Source: Acidobacteriota bacterium (GTDB lineage Bacteria > Acidobacteriota > Terriglobia > Terriglobales > Acidobacteriaceae). From it: a stretch of DNA of 39,552 bases. The notes under the pieces are model-generated. The model had not been told where the DNA came from. It worked only from the letters and a program-made list of their open reading frames with translations, and made no database searches. The stretch covers positions 1 through 39,552 of the forward strand of contig JAJZCY010000008.1 in NCBI GenBank assembly GCA_021828835.1, given 5' to 3'. A program made the translations under genes and the position numbers. Positions 1 to 8,082 of this stretch are shown in pieces. The number at the start of each line of letters is the position of its first letter. Positions within the stretch are counted from its first letter, which is position 1.

Positions 1-1
1 G

Positions 2-760
2 ACCACTATCTTTACGGAATCGGTAATGGCTGAGCGCGGCATCTGGTCCATCACCCGCGCGCATGTGCGCAAGGTAGACGAAGGCCGCATCTACTATGAA
101 ACCCTCTCCGGCGAGGCAAGCGAGCTAAACTTCGACTTCGCCATGCTGCTTCCGCCATTCGCAGGGGTGGGGCTGCGGGCGTTCGATCGCGCAGGCGAAG
201 AAATTACCTCCCGCCTGTTTGCGGCCAACGGCTTCATGAAGGTCGATGCCGACTACGCGCAGAAGCCATACGAACAATGGAAAGCCGCGGACTGGCCCCG
301 TACCTACCAGTGCCCGTCGTATCCGAATATCTTCGCGGCGGGCATTGCCTTTGCGCCACCGCATCCAATTTCGCGGCCTCACATCAGCCCGAAAGGAACG
401 CCGATCTTTGCCACGGCTCCACGAACAGGAATGCCGTCGGCCACCATGGGCCGGGTGGTCGCGCGCAGCATCGCAGACAAAATGAGCGGCATCGAACGTC
501 CGCTCCATGCTGCCTCCATGGCAGAGCTGGGGGCTGCGTGCGTGGCATCCTCCGGTTCAAGTCTGCTGAAGGGAACCGCGGCTTCTATGACCGTTTTCCC
601 AATTGTCCCGGACTATGAGCACTATCCCAGGTATGGCCGCGACCTGAACTACACCACCGGAGAAATTGGGCTGGCGGGCCACTGGATCAAGGTCATTCTG
701 CATTACATGTTTCTCTATAAGGCCCGTTTGCATCCGGGATGGCGCGCGATTCCCGAGTAA
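2..760 (+). CDS. Sulfide:quinone oxidoreductase-like flavoprotein, C-terminal part (5' truncated by window edge)
   Basis: The reading frame is open from the first base, so the start codon and the N-terminal FAD-binding Rossmann region lie outside the window. The visible part matches the C-terminal half of the sulfide:quinone oxidoreductase / type II NADH dehydrogenase-like family: a second dinucleotide-domain segment ending in FAMLLPPFAGVGL, then NIFAAGIAFAPPHPIS, then the TGMPSATMGRVVA stretch that in this family contacts FAD and quinone. The C-terminus (GHWIKVILHYMFLYKARLHPGWR) is aromatic and basic, as expected for the amphipathic membrane anchor. The likely role is oxidation of sulfide or a related donor with electron transfer to the quinone pool at the inner membrane. 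The substrate cannot be fixed because the redox-cysteine region is only partly visible; no cysteine pair is seen here (single Cys in TYQCPSYPN and in GAACVASS). A 50-residue protein follows. Confidence 0.8.
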   Translation, partial: TTIFTESVMAERGIWSITRAHVRKVDEGRIYYETLSGEASELNFDFAMLLPPFAGVGLRAFDRAGEEITSRLFAANGFMKVDADYAQKPYEQWKAADWPRTYQCPSYPNIFAAGIAFAPPHPISRPHISPKGTPIFATAPRTGMPSATMGRVVARSIADKMSGIERPLHAASMAELGAACVASSGSSLLKGTAASMTVFPIVPDYEHYPRYGRDLNYTTGEIGLAGHWIKVILHYMFLYKARLHPGWRAIPE

Positions 761-810
761 GCATCCTGGCAATCGTCAGGATGCGAGCGATCGGAAAGGA
801 GTGTACGGCC

Positions 811-963
811 GTGGCAGAGATCAACACCAACGTCTACGCGACGCAACCGACCCGCTTCACCCTGTTCATGCGAACCTTCCTGCCATGGCAGATCTGGCGA
901 TTCTTCAAGATCAACCTGAGGATGATGCTCTTAATTGGCCGAGAGAAGCACCAGCATAAGTAA
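811..963 (+). CDS. Small 50-residue protein downstream of the SQR-like gene
   Basis: A GTG start preceded by a good ribosome binding site (AAAGGAG at 795-801, 9 bases upstream) gives a 50-residue protein. An upstream in-frame ATG at 739 lies inside the preceding gene and lacks such a site, so I prefer the GTG. The protein has one hydrophobic/aromatic stretch (FTLFMRTFLPWQIWRFFKINLRMMLLIG) flanked by basic residues, suggesting an amphipathic or membrane-associated helix, and a basic tail. It sits 50 bases after the flavoprotein stop, so co-transcription is likely. The function is unknown; a membrane-docking or stability partner of the quinone reductase is an inference from context only. Confidence 0.6.
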   Translation: MAEINTNVYATQPTRFTLFMRTFLPWQIWRFFKINLRMMLLIGREKHQHK

Positions 964-1449
964 CCGGTCAGGGCACCCGCCCAGCAGCAGATCGTTAGTT
1001 ACTGACGCCGAGCGCCGATTTCCCATTTACCAGGGTTGCAGAAATTTATTCTCCATCGGCACAGGAGATGCGGGCATGCACCGAAGTGGATGTGCCCGCA
1101 CACGCATTTTTCTCGTACCGAGAGAAGGGCTGTGGCTTGACCGCCGACACGCCTGTAAGCCGCTGCTCCACCGCCTCCCAATCCAGAACTTCGCACAAGC
1201 GAGAAAAATTGGCCTGCATCAGCTGCCCCTTCCTCCAGCATTCAATGACGCTGCATGAGGTGAAAAGACGGCGGAAATTTCGCTCACGGAACGCTCCGCC
1301 GGTGGGAACTACGTCACGAGGAAACCCGCTTCCCCAGCGGCTGCGGCGCTGTTGCCGAGGTCCGACCACGTTCCCCACACCTTTCAAGTGTGAATTCATC
1401 TACTGGATATCCGCAATTTCGTACTTTCATGTGTGCACAAATTTATCCC
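964..1449. other. Long intergenic stretch without a convincing gene
   Basis: Open frames exist on both strands here (for example 1068-1472 plus and 1046-1399 minus), but none has a ribosome binding site, a recognisable domain or sensible composition; the plus-strand frame is rich in Arg, Ser and Cys, as expected for a non-coding frame. The stretch could hold a decayed gene. Near its end the 12-mer GGTCCGACCACG occurs at 1359-1370 and again at 1498-1509, flanking the receptor promoter. Confidence 0.5.
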
Positions 1450-1479
1450 TTGACAATCCTCAAGCCGTCTGAGAATAAT
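1450..1479 (+). promoter_or_regulatory. Sigma70-like promoter candidate for the TonB receptor gene
   Basis: TTGACA at 1450-1455 is a perfect -35 hexamer. AATAAT at 1474-1479 matches five of six -10 bases with an 18-base spacer. Predicted initiation is near 1486, leaving a leader of about 75 bases. That leader contains GTGGTCCGACCAC (1496-1508), an odd-length palindrome that could fold or bind a regulator. The assignment is by consensus match only. Confidence 0.6.
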
Positions 1480-1561
1480 TCTGCCCACGATAGAGGTGGT
1501 CCGACCACGACACGTGTACGACCTCCGCATTCCCTGAGGGCACCCCTATCGGGAGGCATGA

Positions 1562-4500
1562 ATGCAATCACTTCTATTCCCTGACAACAGGGCATCCCTG
1601 CGCAAAGCGTCCTTGCTCTGCTGCGCGGCTCTGTTCCTGTTTTCTGCCATTGCCAGCGCCCAGATTGCCGGAACCGGCAACATCCAGGGCACGGTGATGG
1701 ACGCGACGGGCGCAGTGATCCCAAATGCGACCGTTACCCTCACGAATGAAGCGACGCAAGTGAAGCAAACCAGCAAGACCAGCAGTGCGGGTATTTATCT
1801 CTTTCCCGGTGTTTCCATCGGCAGGTACGACCTAAGCGCGGAGGCTCCTGGCTTCAAAAGTTACGTGCAGAAGGGCATCGTGCTCGAAGTGGGCAGCAAC
1901 ATCGCGGTGAATCCGCGGCTCTCCGTGGGCGCAGCAACCCAGCAGGTTGAGGTGCAGGCCGAAGGCCTGGCGCTGCAAACTCAGGACCCAACCTTCAAGC
2001 AGACCGTCGACCAGCACGAAGTGACGGAGATGCCTCTCAACCAGCGCCGCATGACGCAGCTGATCTTCCTCTCGGCAGGAACGGCTCCGGCGCCTGGCAA
2101 CGACATCACCTCCAGCAAATCCTCCTACCAGTCGATCTCCCTTTCCATTGCCGGAGGCGGAGGCAACACCACTTTGTACCGGCTGGACGGCGGCGACAAC
2201 ATGGATTACATGGTGATGTCGAACCTGCCCTTTCCCTTCCCCGACGCGGTCAACGAGTTCAGCGTGGAAACCACCGCCATGGGCGCGCAGAACGGCGGTG
2301 AAGCGGGTGGCATGGTCAACGTGGTCACCAAGTCGGGCACCAACCAGTACCACGGCGACGTGTTTGAATTCATCCGCAACAATTACATTGACGCGACCAA
2401 CTTCTTCTCGACCGCGCCGGACCAGCTTCACCAGAACCAGTACGGCGGCGTCATCGGTGGCCCCATCATCCACGACAAGCTCTTCGCGTTTGCCGGTTAC
2501 CAGCGCACCCGAGTCACTCAGGCACAGGCCAACAAAGAGGTCTTTGTGCCGACGGCAGCCAACCTGCAAGGCGATTACTCGGTGACGGACTCCTCAGCGT
2601 GCAGATCGAAGGGTTTCATCCAACTGCTGGATCCGCTCACCGGTAATCCACTGCCCGGCAATAAATATCCCAACCAGCCCACCTATAACGCAGCTTCGCT
2701 GGCTCTCGAAAAGTATCTTCCGGCAATTAATCCCGCGATCGACGTGAACAATTGCGGATTAGTCTCGTACTCAATTCCCTCGATCCAGACCGATAACGAG
2801 TTCGTGACCCGTGAAGACTGGACGGTAAGCCCGAACCAGAACTTCTTTGTCCGGTACTTCATCGATGGTTATCAAGATCCAGCCTACTTCTTCCCGAGCA
2901 ACATCTTTGTCACTACCCAGACTGGCGTGATTCAGCGGACGCAGAACCTGGTGCTGGGTGATACCTACACCTTCTCGCCCCACTTGGTGAATGCCATCCA
3001 CCTCACCCTGCTGCGGCGCACCGATTATCGTGGTTACGCGCCGAATGACATCAACGCGAATACCATCGGGGTCAACATGTACCAGATGGTGCCCAACGGA
3101 TTGCAGATCTCCGCTGGCAAGTGGAATATCGGCGGTGGTCTCAATGCACTCGCGCATTTCAATGACAACGCGCTCGATATCGCCGACGATGCAACCTGGG
3201 TGCATGGCAAGCACCAGGTGATGTTCGGCGGCCAGTGGGTGCAGAACCAGCTCAACATCGGCAACGTCTATGAAGGCAACGGCAACTTCGCCTTCAATGG
3301 AGAGTACAGCGGCAGCGGTCCGAACGGCGGCAGCACCATCGGCGATCAGAACCTGGACTTTCTGATGGGAACGCTGAGCAGCTTCCAGCAGAGCAAACAG
3401 CAGCAGAATGCTTTGCGCGGTCCGTTTCCCAGCCTGTATGTCCAGGACACCTACACGGCCAGTCCGCGCCTGACGTTGACCGGTGGCCTGCGCTGGGATC
3501 CGAACATCATGCCGCACGACTATTTCAACCGCGGCCTGGTGTTCAATATGGCGGACTTCCTGGCCAACAAGGGCAGCGCGGTCTATCCCAATGCCCCGGC
3601 CGGTATCCAGTACTACGGCGATCCGGGCGTTCCACGGCAGTTCACCAAGAACACCATCTGGCAGTTCTCGCCCAACTTCGGCGTGACCTTCGACCCCACC
3701 GGCACCGGCAAGACGGTGCTACGGGCCGGCGGTGAGATCGCTTACAACAACCCGAACTTCTTCACCTCGCAGCGCAACCAGCAGAACCCGCCGTTTGCGA
3801 CGGCCATTGCCAACCTGCAGTCGTCAAACTCCGGCCCGGTGATGTTCGACGCGCCCTGGTCCACCGGTGAGATCACCACCAGCCCGTTCCCCCAGCCGGA
3901 GATTCCCGGCCCCAATGTGAGCTTTGCTCCTCAATCGCAGTACATCTTTATGCCCCCGCACTTCCGCCCGGCATACACGATCCAGTGGACGGCGAGCATT
4001 CAGCGCGAGCTCGGCCGCGGATGGCAGGTGCAGCTTGATTACATCGGAAATACCACTCGCCACGATCCCCTTGGCATTGGCCTCAATCCGGCTGTCTTCA
4101 TCCCCGGCACCTGGGGACCGAACGGCACCGGTTGCACCGGCATCGTGACCACTGGCCCCGCGGCAGTTACGCCCGGAGCGGAGGGAACGCCCTGCTCCAC
4201 AACCAAGAACTACCTCTCCCGATTCCAACTCACCATCGACAATCCCAACCAGGGCAATCAGTTTGCAGGTGGCGGCGGCGGCACGGTGCTCATCGGCGAT
4301 GAGGGCACGGCCAATTACAACGGCCTCATCGCAACCGTGAACCACCGGCTCTCCAACACCTTCAGCCTGATGGCCGACTTCACCTGGTCTAAATGCCTGG
4401 ACATCGAAGACGCGCAGGGCGATCTCGCCAGCACCACGGTGGAGAATCCTGCCCATCCCATGCTCGACTACGGCCCGTGCGGCTCCGACTATCGCAAGAT

Positions 4501-5059
4501 CGCCAATGCGAGTGTCGTGACCACGAGCAACTTCCACGGCATGAACCGGTTCATGCGGTTGTTGGTCAACGATTGGGAGTTCGCTCCGCTGCTGGAAACC
4601 AGAAGCGGAGCTCCCGTAACCGTGACCGCCGGCGGCGATGTATCGCTCATCGATGTGGGCCACGACCGCCCGAACCTGGTGCCGGGAGTCAACCCCTATC
4701 ACGAAGCCAGTTTCCGCAGCGTGCGCACGGAAGCGACTCGTGAGTATCTGAACCCGGCAGCCTTCGCCTTCGTCTGCCCCAAGAACAACACCACCGGCTG
4801 CGCGGCGGCGGGAACCTTCGGCAACATCAGCCGAAACTCGTTCCGCACGCCTCCGTACTTCAACATCGATGCGCAGCTTTCGCGCATCTTCCCCATCCAC
4901 GAAGACATGAAGCTCGATTTCCGTCTGGAATCGTTCAACATGTTGAATCATCCCAACTTCGGCTCGCCGAACGCGAATCTGTCCAGCTCGGAATTCGGAC
5001 AGATCTCGTCGGCCACCTCCGCCCGGCTCTTCCAGGGAGCGATCAAGTTCCTGTTCTAG
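1562..5059 (+). CDS. Oar-type TonB-dependent outer-membrane receptor with carboxypeptidase-regulatory-like domain
   Basis: This 1165-residue protein starts at an ATG five bases after GGGAGG. Residues 1-34 form a signal peptide (hydrophobic LLCCAALFLFSAIASAQ, cleavage after ASA). Residues about 40-125 form a carboxypeptidase-regulatory-like beta-sandwich (GTGNIQGTVMDATGAVIPNATVTL). A TonB plug region follows to about residue 270 (LDGGDNMDYM, then GGMVNVVTKSGTNQYHGDVFEFIRN), and then a very long beta-barrel ending in the aromatic terminus GAIKFLF. Such Oar-like receptors are strongly expanded in Acidobacteriota and are thought to import large carbohydrates, peptides or siderophore-like ligands through the outer membrane using TonB/ExbBD energy. 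No substrate-binding SusD-like partner or degradative enzyme is adjacent, so the ligand cannot be inferred. The gene appears monocistronic: it has its own promoter and a strong terminator. Confidence 0.93.
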   Translation: MQSLLFPDNRASLRKASLLCCAALFLFSAIASAQIAGTGNIQGTVMDATGAVIPNATVTLTNEATQVKQTSKTSSAGIYLFPGVSIGRYDLSAEAPGFKSYVQKGIVLEVGSNIAVNPRLSVGAATQQVEVQAEGLALQTQDPTFKQTVDQHEVTEMPLNQRRMTQLIFLSAGTAPAPGNDITSSKSSYQSISLSIAGGGGNTTLYRLDGGDNMDYMVMSNLPFPFPDAVNEFSVETTAMGAQNGGEAGGMVNVVTKSGTNQYHGDVFEFIRNNYIDATNFFSTAPDQLHQNQYGGVIGGPIIHDKLFAFAGYQRTRVTQAQANKEVFVPTAANLQGDYSVTDSSACRSKGFIQLLDPLTGNPLPGNKYPNQPTYNAASLALEKYLPAINPAIDVNNCGLVSYSIPSIQTDNEFVTREDWTVSPNQNFFVRYFIDGYQDPAYFFPSNIFVTTQTGVIQRTQNLVLGDTYTFSPHLVNAIHLTLLRRTDYRGYAPNDINANTIGVNMYQMVPNGLQISAGKWNIGGGLNALAHFNDNALDIADDATWVHGKHQVMFGGQWVQNQLNIGNVYEGNGNFAFNGEYSGSGPNGGSTIGDQNLDFLMGTLSSFQQSKQQQNALRGPFPSLYVQDTYTASPRLTLTGGLRWDPNIMPHDYFNRGLVFNMADFLANKGSAVYPNAPAGIQYYGDPGVPRQFTKNTIWQFSPNFGVTFDPTGTGKTVLRAGGEIAYNNPNFFTSQRNQQNPPFATAIANLQSSNSGPVMFDAPWSTGEITTSPFPQPEIPGPNVSFAPQSQYIFMPPHFRPAYTIQWTASIQRELGRGWQVQLDYIGNTTRHDPLGIGLNPAVFIPGTWGPNGTGCTGIVTTGPAAVTPGAEGTPCSTTKNYLSRFQLTIDNPNQGNQFAGGGGGTVLIGDEGTANYNGLIATVNHRLSNTFSLMADFTWSKCLDIEDAQGDLASTTVENPAHPMLDYGPCGSDYRKIANASVVTTSNFHGMNRFMRLLVNDWEFAPLLETRSGAPVTVTAGGDVSLIDVGHDRPNLVPGVNPYHEASFRSVRTEATREYLNPAAFAFVCPKNNTTGCAAAGTFGNISRNSFRTPPYFNIDAQLSRIFPIHEDMKLDFRLESFNMLNHPNFGSPNANLSSSEFGQISSATSARLFQGAIKFLF

Positions 5060-5090
5060 CTGGACGGTTCCAAGCAAGCCCTTCGACCCT

Positions 5091-5128
5091 CCGCGCCTGC
5101 CCTGTTCAAGGGCGGGCGCGGCCTTTTT
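5091..5128 (+). terminator. Intrinsic terminator of the TonB receptor gene
   Basis: A 12-bp stem (CCGCGCCTGCCC / GGGCGGGCGCGG, complementary with one U-G wobble) closes a 7-base loop TGTTCAA and is followed after CC by a T5 run. It lies 32 bases after the receptor stop codon. Confidence 0.88.
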
Positions 5129-5263
5129 GGGGGGAGCGCCATGCCGCGTGCTTTTGTTCTATCGGCGAATTGCTCCTGCCTGCACAGGCGCGAACACAGC
5201 GAGCGTTTGGAGACCCCCGCAACCTCCCGCCTTTGGCAGGCATTACCTGGAACGGCTGTGATC

Positions 5264-6118
5264 CTATTCGTTCATCCAGGCGCGGGTTCCGCGAAAACGG
5301 CAGGAGTTAGCGGCGATCTTTGCGGCTTCACTCAGAGCATCGGGGAAGCTCCGTCCGGCAGCAGAATAGTAGCTGTATGCGCCGTGAAAGATATCGCCCG
5401 CGCCCATCGTGTCCACTGCATCGGTAGGCGGAACAGGAATGCATCCGGAGACCTCCGCGGAGACGAAACGTATGGGTTGCGATCCTGCGGTGATGGCGAT
5501 CTGACTGACGCCATGAGACCGCAGAAATTCGATCACCTGCTCGGCGGTGGAACAGCCGGGAGGGTGGAAATCGCAGGAGCAGATCGCCGTAGCAACATGA
5601 GGTAGCAGCAGCTCTGTTTCTTCCTTCCAGCTTCCGCCATCGAGCACCACAGGAATGGCGCGCTCCTGCGCGGCACGCCCCCATGCCAGGCAGGCCTTCA
5701 TCAGGTGGCCGTCCACCAGCAGAATGGAAGCCGAGTCGAGCAGCTCCGAATCGATCTGATCGGAATACTCGCGGATGCGCTTGGCGTTGGCGGAGATCAC
5801 GTTGCGCTGCCCGGCGGGATTGACTGCCACGGACGAAATGGGTGGTAGTTCGGTCCACGCGGGGTTAAGGTCGAGCAGCCTGACGTTGTAGATGTCGAGT
5901 TCCTGGCGAATCAGCGCCGTGAGCGGGTGGCTCCCGATGGCGGTGACCAGGGCGGCATCTCCGCCGAGGTGCCCGAACGCGATGGCGGCATTGGTGGCCG
6001 GTCCTCCCGCATACACGGCCTGCCTCAGCGCAGCAACCTTGGAGTCGGTCAACGGGAACTCGTCAACTTCGTAGACGAGATCGATTGTGGAGAGTCCGAC
6101 AAACACACCTCGGGTCAC
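5264..6118 (-). CDS. PfkB-family carbohydrate kinase (ribokinase-like)
   Basis: The protein has 284 residues. The GTG start at 6118 is chosen because AAAGGAG sits five bases upstream; an ATG 18 codons further out has no such site. The N-terminal strand GVFVGLSTIDLVYEVDEFP and the AGGPATNAAIAFGHLGGDAALVTAIG motif (PfkB signature 1) mark the sugar-binding lid. PTDAVDTMGAGDIFHGA near residues 233-245 is PfkB signature 2, with the GAGD anion hole and catalytic Asp at about residue 242. It phosphorylates a sugar or sugar-like alcohol with ATP in the cytoplasm; the exact substrate (ribose, fructose, nucleoside, sulfo-sugar) cannot be read from sequence. It lies 91 bases downstream of the CFA-synthase-like gene on the same strand, so an operon is possible. 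The hairpin at the preceding stop codon has no U-tract. Confidence 0.88.
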   Translation of the reverse strand: MTRGVFVGLSTIDLVYEVDEFPLTDSKVAALRQAVYAGGPATNAAIAFGHLGGDAALVTAIGSHPLTALIRQELDIYNVRLLDLNPAWTELPPISSVAVNPAGQRNVISANAKRIREYSDQIDSELLDSASILLVDGHLMKACLAWGRAAQERAIPVVLDGGSWKEETELLLPHVATAICSCDFHPPGCSTAEQVIEFLRSHGVSQIAITAGSQPIRFVSAEVSGCIPVPPTDAVDTMGAGDIFHGAYSYYSAAGRSFPDALSEAAKIAANSCRFRGTRAWMNE

Positions 6119-6209
6119 ACGATCTCCTTTGCCTGAGAAGCGGCGCCCCTTCAGTATTACAGGAGAAACCAACGGGTGGCTTGCGGCGCCGGGCCGGGCG
6201 GTCGCCGCA

Positions 6210-7481
6210 TCAGGCGGCGGCGCGCAGGCGCGCGGGGCGGCGCATCAGGATGCGATGCACCTGCAACTCCTGAGCCTGGAGGCTGGCGGCAATCTCCAGA
6301 AGATAGAGGAGCCAGGCGCGGTAGGAGTGACTGAAGACACGCCCTCTGCCGGTTTCGCTGTTCTGGCGCAGGCGCGCGATCCACGCGCGCAGCGTGCGCG
6401 CATAGTCCTGATCGAGTGTCTCCACATCCACTAGTTCCCATCCCGCGCCTTCCGCCAGGGCCAACTCTTTAGAGAGCGGCTCATGCGGCAGTCCAGGATG
6501 CACCGAGCGCACCAGGGAGTGCCCCGAACGTACCGGGGTCATGCGGTGCAGCAGCAGCAGCCCGCCGGGCGCAAGCATGCGCTGTAAAGACTTCACATAC
6601 CTGTCAAATTCACTCGAAGAGACCTGCTCGAAGATGCCAATATCGGCGATTTTGTCCAGGCTTTCGGCGGGATAGGGAGCGGTGCGCAGATCGCGGGTTT
6701 CGATGTGGCACACGTGGTCGAGCCCGCAGCGATAGATGTGGGCCCGGGCAGCGGTGGCCTGGGTTTCGCTGGAGGCGATGCCGCGCGCCTGCACGCCGTA
6801 GCGCCGCGCGGAGTGCACCAGCAGGCTGCCCCAGCCGCAGCCAATCTCAAGAAAGCGGTCGCCGCGGCGCAATTGGAGCAGGGCGCAGGCGCGATCGAGG
6901 GCGCGGTTTTCCGCGGTGCCCAAATCTTCCTGAGGGGAATGGAACGACGCGCAGCAATGAGCGCGAAGCGGGCCGAGCCACTGCTCGAAGAATCCGGGGG
7001 GCAGATCGACGGGGCAGGGAATGAAGCGCCAGTTGCGCGGGCCCGTACTGCCGCGCATGTGCAGCACGCGGTGTGCGAACTCGCTGCTGAGTCGGGTCAG
7101 GGTTTGCACCAGGCCCCTGCTCAGGCCCTCGGAGTGCAGCAGTGCATATTCGGCGGCGGCCAGCAAGGCGAAGAAGTTGCCCTGAATTTCCAGCGCGCCA
7201 TTCAGAAAACTGCGGGCCAGTAGGGCTTCGCCGTCGCTGCGGATGACGGCGTCCAGATCGGCGCGGCTGCGGAAGCGCGCGGTAAATTCCGGCCGGTGCG
7301 GCGCCGGCAGGGGCCACGACCAGCCATCGCCGGTGCAAACCGTGAAACGCGGGCCGCCATAGCCGGCGAAGAAGCGGTTGAACTCAAGGGAGCGCAGCGC
7401 GTCGCTGTACGGAGTGGGCAGATTCAGGGCGGGCAGATTGTAGAGGACCGCGCGTCCCGGTTCGATGCCTTCATGGGCCAT
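6210..7481 (-). CDS. Cyclopropane-fatty-acyl-phospholipid synthase-like SAM methyltransferase
   Basis: This 423-residue protein belongs to the CFA synthase / mycolic-acid methyltransferase family (PF02353-like). The SAM-binding motif I is FLEIGCGWGSLL (residues 210-221), and the C-terminal half follows CFA synthase order: IGIFEQVSSSEFDRY, APGGLLLLHRMTP, then DQDYARTLRAWIARLRQN. CFA synthases add a methylene or methyl group from S-adenosylmethionine to a lipid double bond at the membrane. Several positions deviate from the usual enzyme: the HYD..N.F motif before the SAM site reads PVDLPPGFFEQWL, the YSCAYF block reads HCCASF (the cysteine is kept), and the EH pair reads EQ. It may therefore act on another acyl substrate or perform simple methylation. 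It starts divergently from the small EamA-pair genes. Confidence 0.85.
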   Translation of the reverse strand: MAHEGIEPGRAVLYNLPALNLPTPYSDALRSLEFNRFFAGYGGPRFTVCTGDGWSWPLPAPHRPEFTARFRSRADLDAVIRSDGEALLARSFLNGALEIQGNFFALLAAAEYALLHSEGLSRGLVQTLTRLSSEFAHRVLHMRGSTGPRNWRFIPCPVDLPPGFFEQWLGPLRAHCCASFHSPQEDLGTAENRALDRACALLQLRRGDRFLEIGCGWGSLLVHSARRYGVQARGIASSETQATAARAHIYRCGLDHVCHIETRDLRTAPYPAESLDKIADIGIFEQVSSSEFDRYVKSLQRMLAPGGLLLLHRMTPVRSGHSLVRSVHPGLPHEPLSKELALAEGAGWELVDVETLDQDYARTLRAWIARLRQNSETGRGRVFSHSYRAWLLYLLEIAASLQAQELQVHRILMRRPARLRAAA

Positions 7482-7653
7482 TCCTTCCCCCCTTGTGTGC
7501 GCCCGGGCCGCATGCTGCGGGGCACATAGGGTTCAGATGCGACCAGCAACGCAATGGCAATGGGTAATATCACGGATCGGGATGCATGACGCGCAAGGAC
7601 CTGAGTGCAACCCGCAGCAACTTGATCTGCCCTAATCAGGTTCTAACCCGATT

Positions 7654-8082
7654 GTGAAGGAAGATTCGTCGTCCCGTCGCGCGCTCCGTACCTTTCTGTT
7701 CCTAGCCGTCGCGGTCTTGGGTAACAGCTTTGGCAACCTGCTGATGGCGCTGGGCATGGACCGCATGCCGGATTTCGGCGCCGTGCCCTTTCTGAACTAT
7801 CTCGGCGGGCTGGTCGAGAATCCCTACCTTTTGCCCGGGGCGGGGCTGATGGCGGTCTACACCGTCTCGCAGATTTCGCTCTTCAGTTGGGCAGATCTCA
7901 GCTATGTCATTCCCTGCATCGCCTCTTCCTACATTCTCAGCACGGTGCTGGGCGAGTTCGTCCTCAACGAGCATGTGACGACGCTGCGCTGGGTGGGCGT
8001 CACCCTCATCTTCCTGGGCGTGGCGCTGGTGGCGAAGACCCCGGTGGCCACCCGGCAGCAGGGTACGGAGGCGCAGTCATGA
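7654..8082 (+). CDS. Small EamA/SMR-like membrane protein, subunit A of a coupled pair
   Basis: This 142-residue protein has a GTG start and about four transmembrane segments (starting LFLAVAVLGNSFGNLLMALGM, later LSYVIPCIASSYILSTVLGEF and WVGVTLIFLGVALVA). The order YVIPCIASSYILSTVLGEFVLNEHVT..RWVGV is the typical half-repeat of the drug/metabolite transporter superfamily (EamA/EmrE fold). At this size it must dimerise to make a transporter. Its TGA stop overlaps the ATG of the next gene (ATGA), the classic signature of translational coupling of two subunits, as in ArnE/ArnF and paired SMR proteins. The ribosome binding site is weak. The substrate is unknown; a lipid-linked or hydrophobic cargo is an inference. 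Confidence 0.78.
   Translation: MKEDSSSRRALRTFLFLAVAVLGNSFGNLLMALGMDRMPDFGAVPFLNYLGGLVENPYLLPGAGLMAVYTVSQISLFSWADLSYVIPCIASSYILSTVLGEFVLNEHVTTLRWVGVTLIFLGVALVAKTPVATRQQGTEAQS

Noticed and set aside
1046-1472. Overlapping open frames on both strands (117 and 134 residues) in the gap before the TonB receptor gene
   Set aside because: Neither has a ribosome binding site or recognisable domain, and composition (Arg/Ser/Cys-rich) is that of non-coding frames in GC-rich DNA.
3824-5077. A 417-residue open frame on the minus strand
   Set aside because: It lies entirely opposite the TonB receptor barrel, is Val/Arg/Gly/Ala/Glu-rich with no domain, and is explained by GC-rich codon bias.
6175-6235. 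GC hairpin at the end of the CFA-like gene (CGCCGC / GCGGCG around the stop codon)
   Set aside because: There is no T-run after it and the stem is short, so I did not call a terminator; read-through to the PfkB gene is possible.
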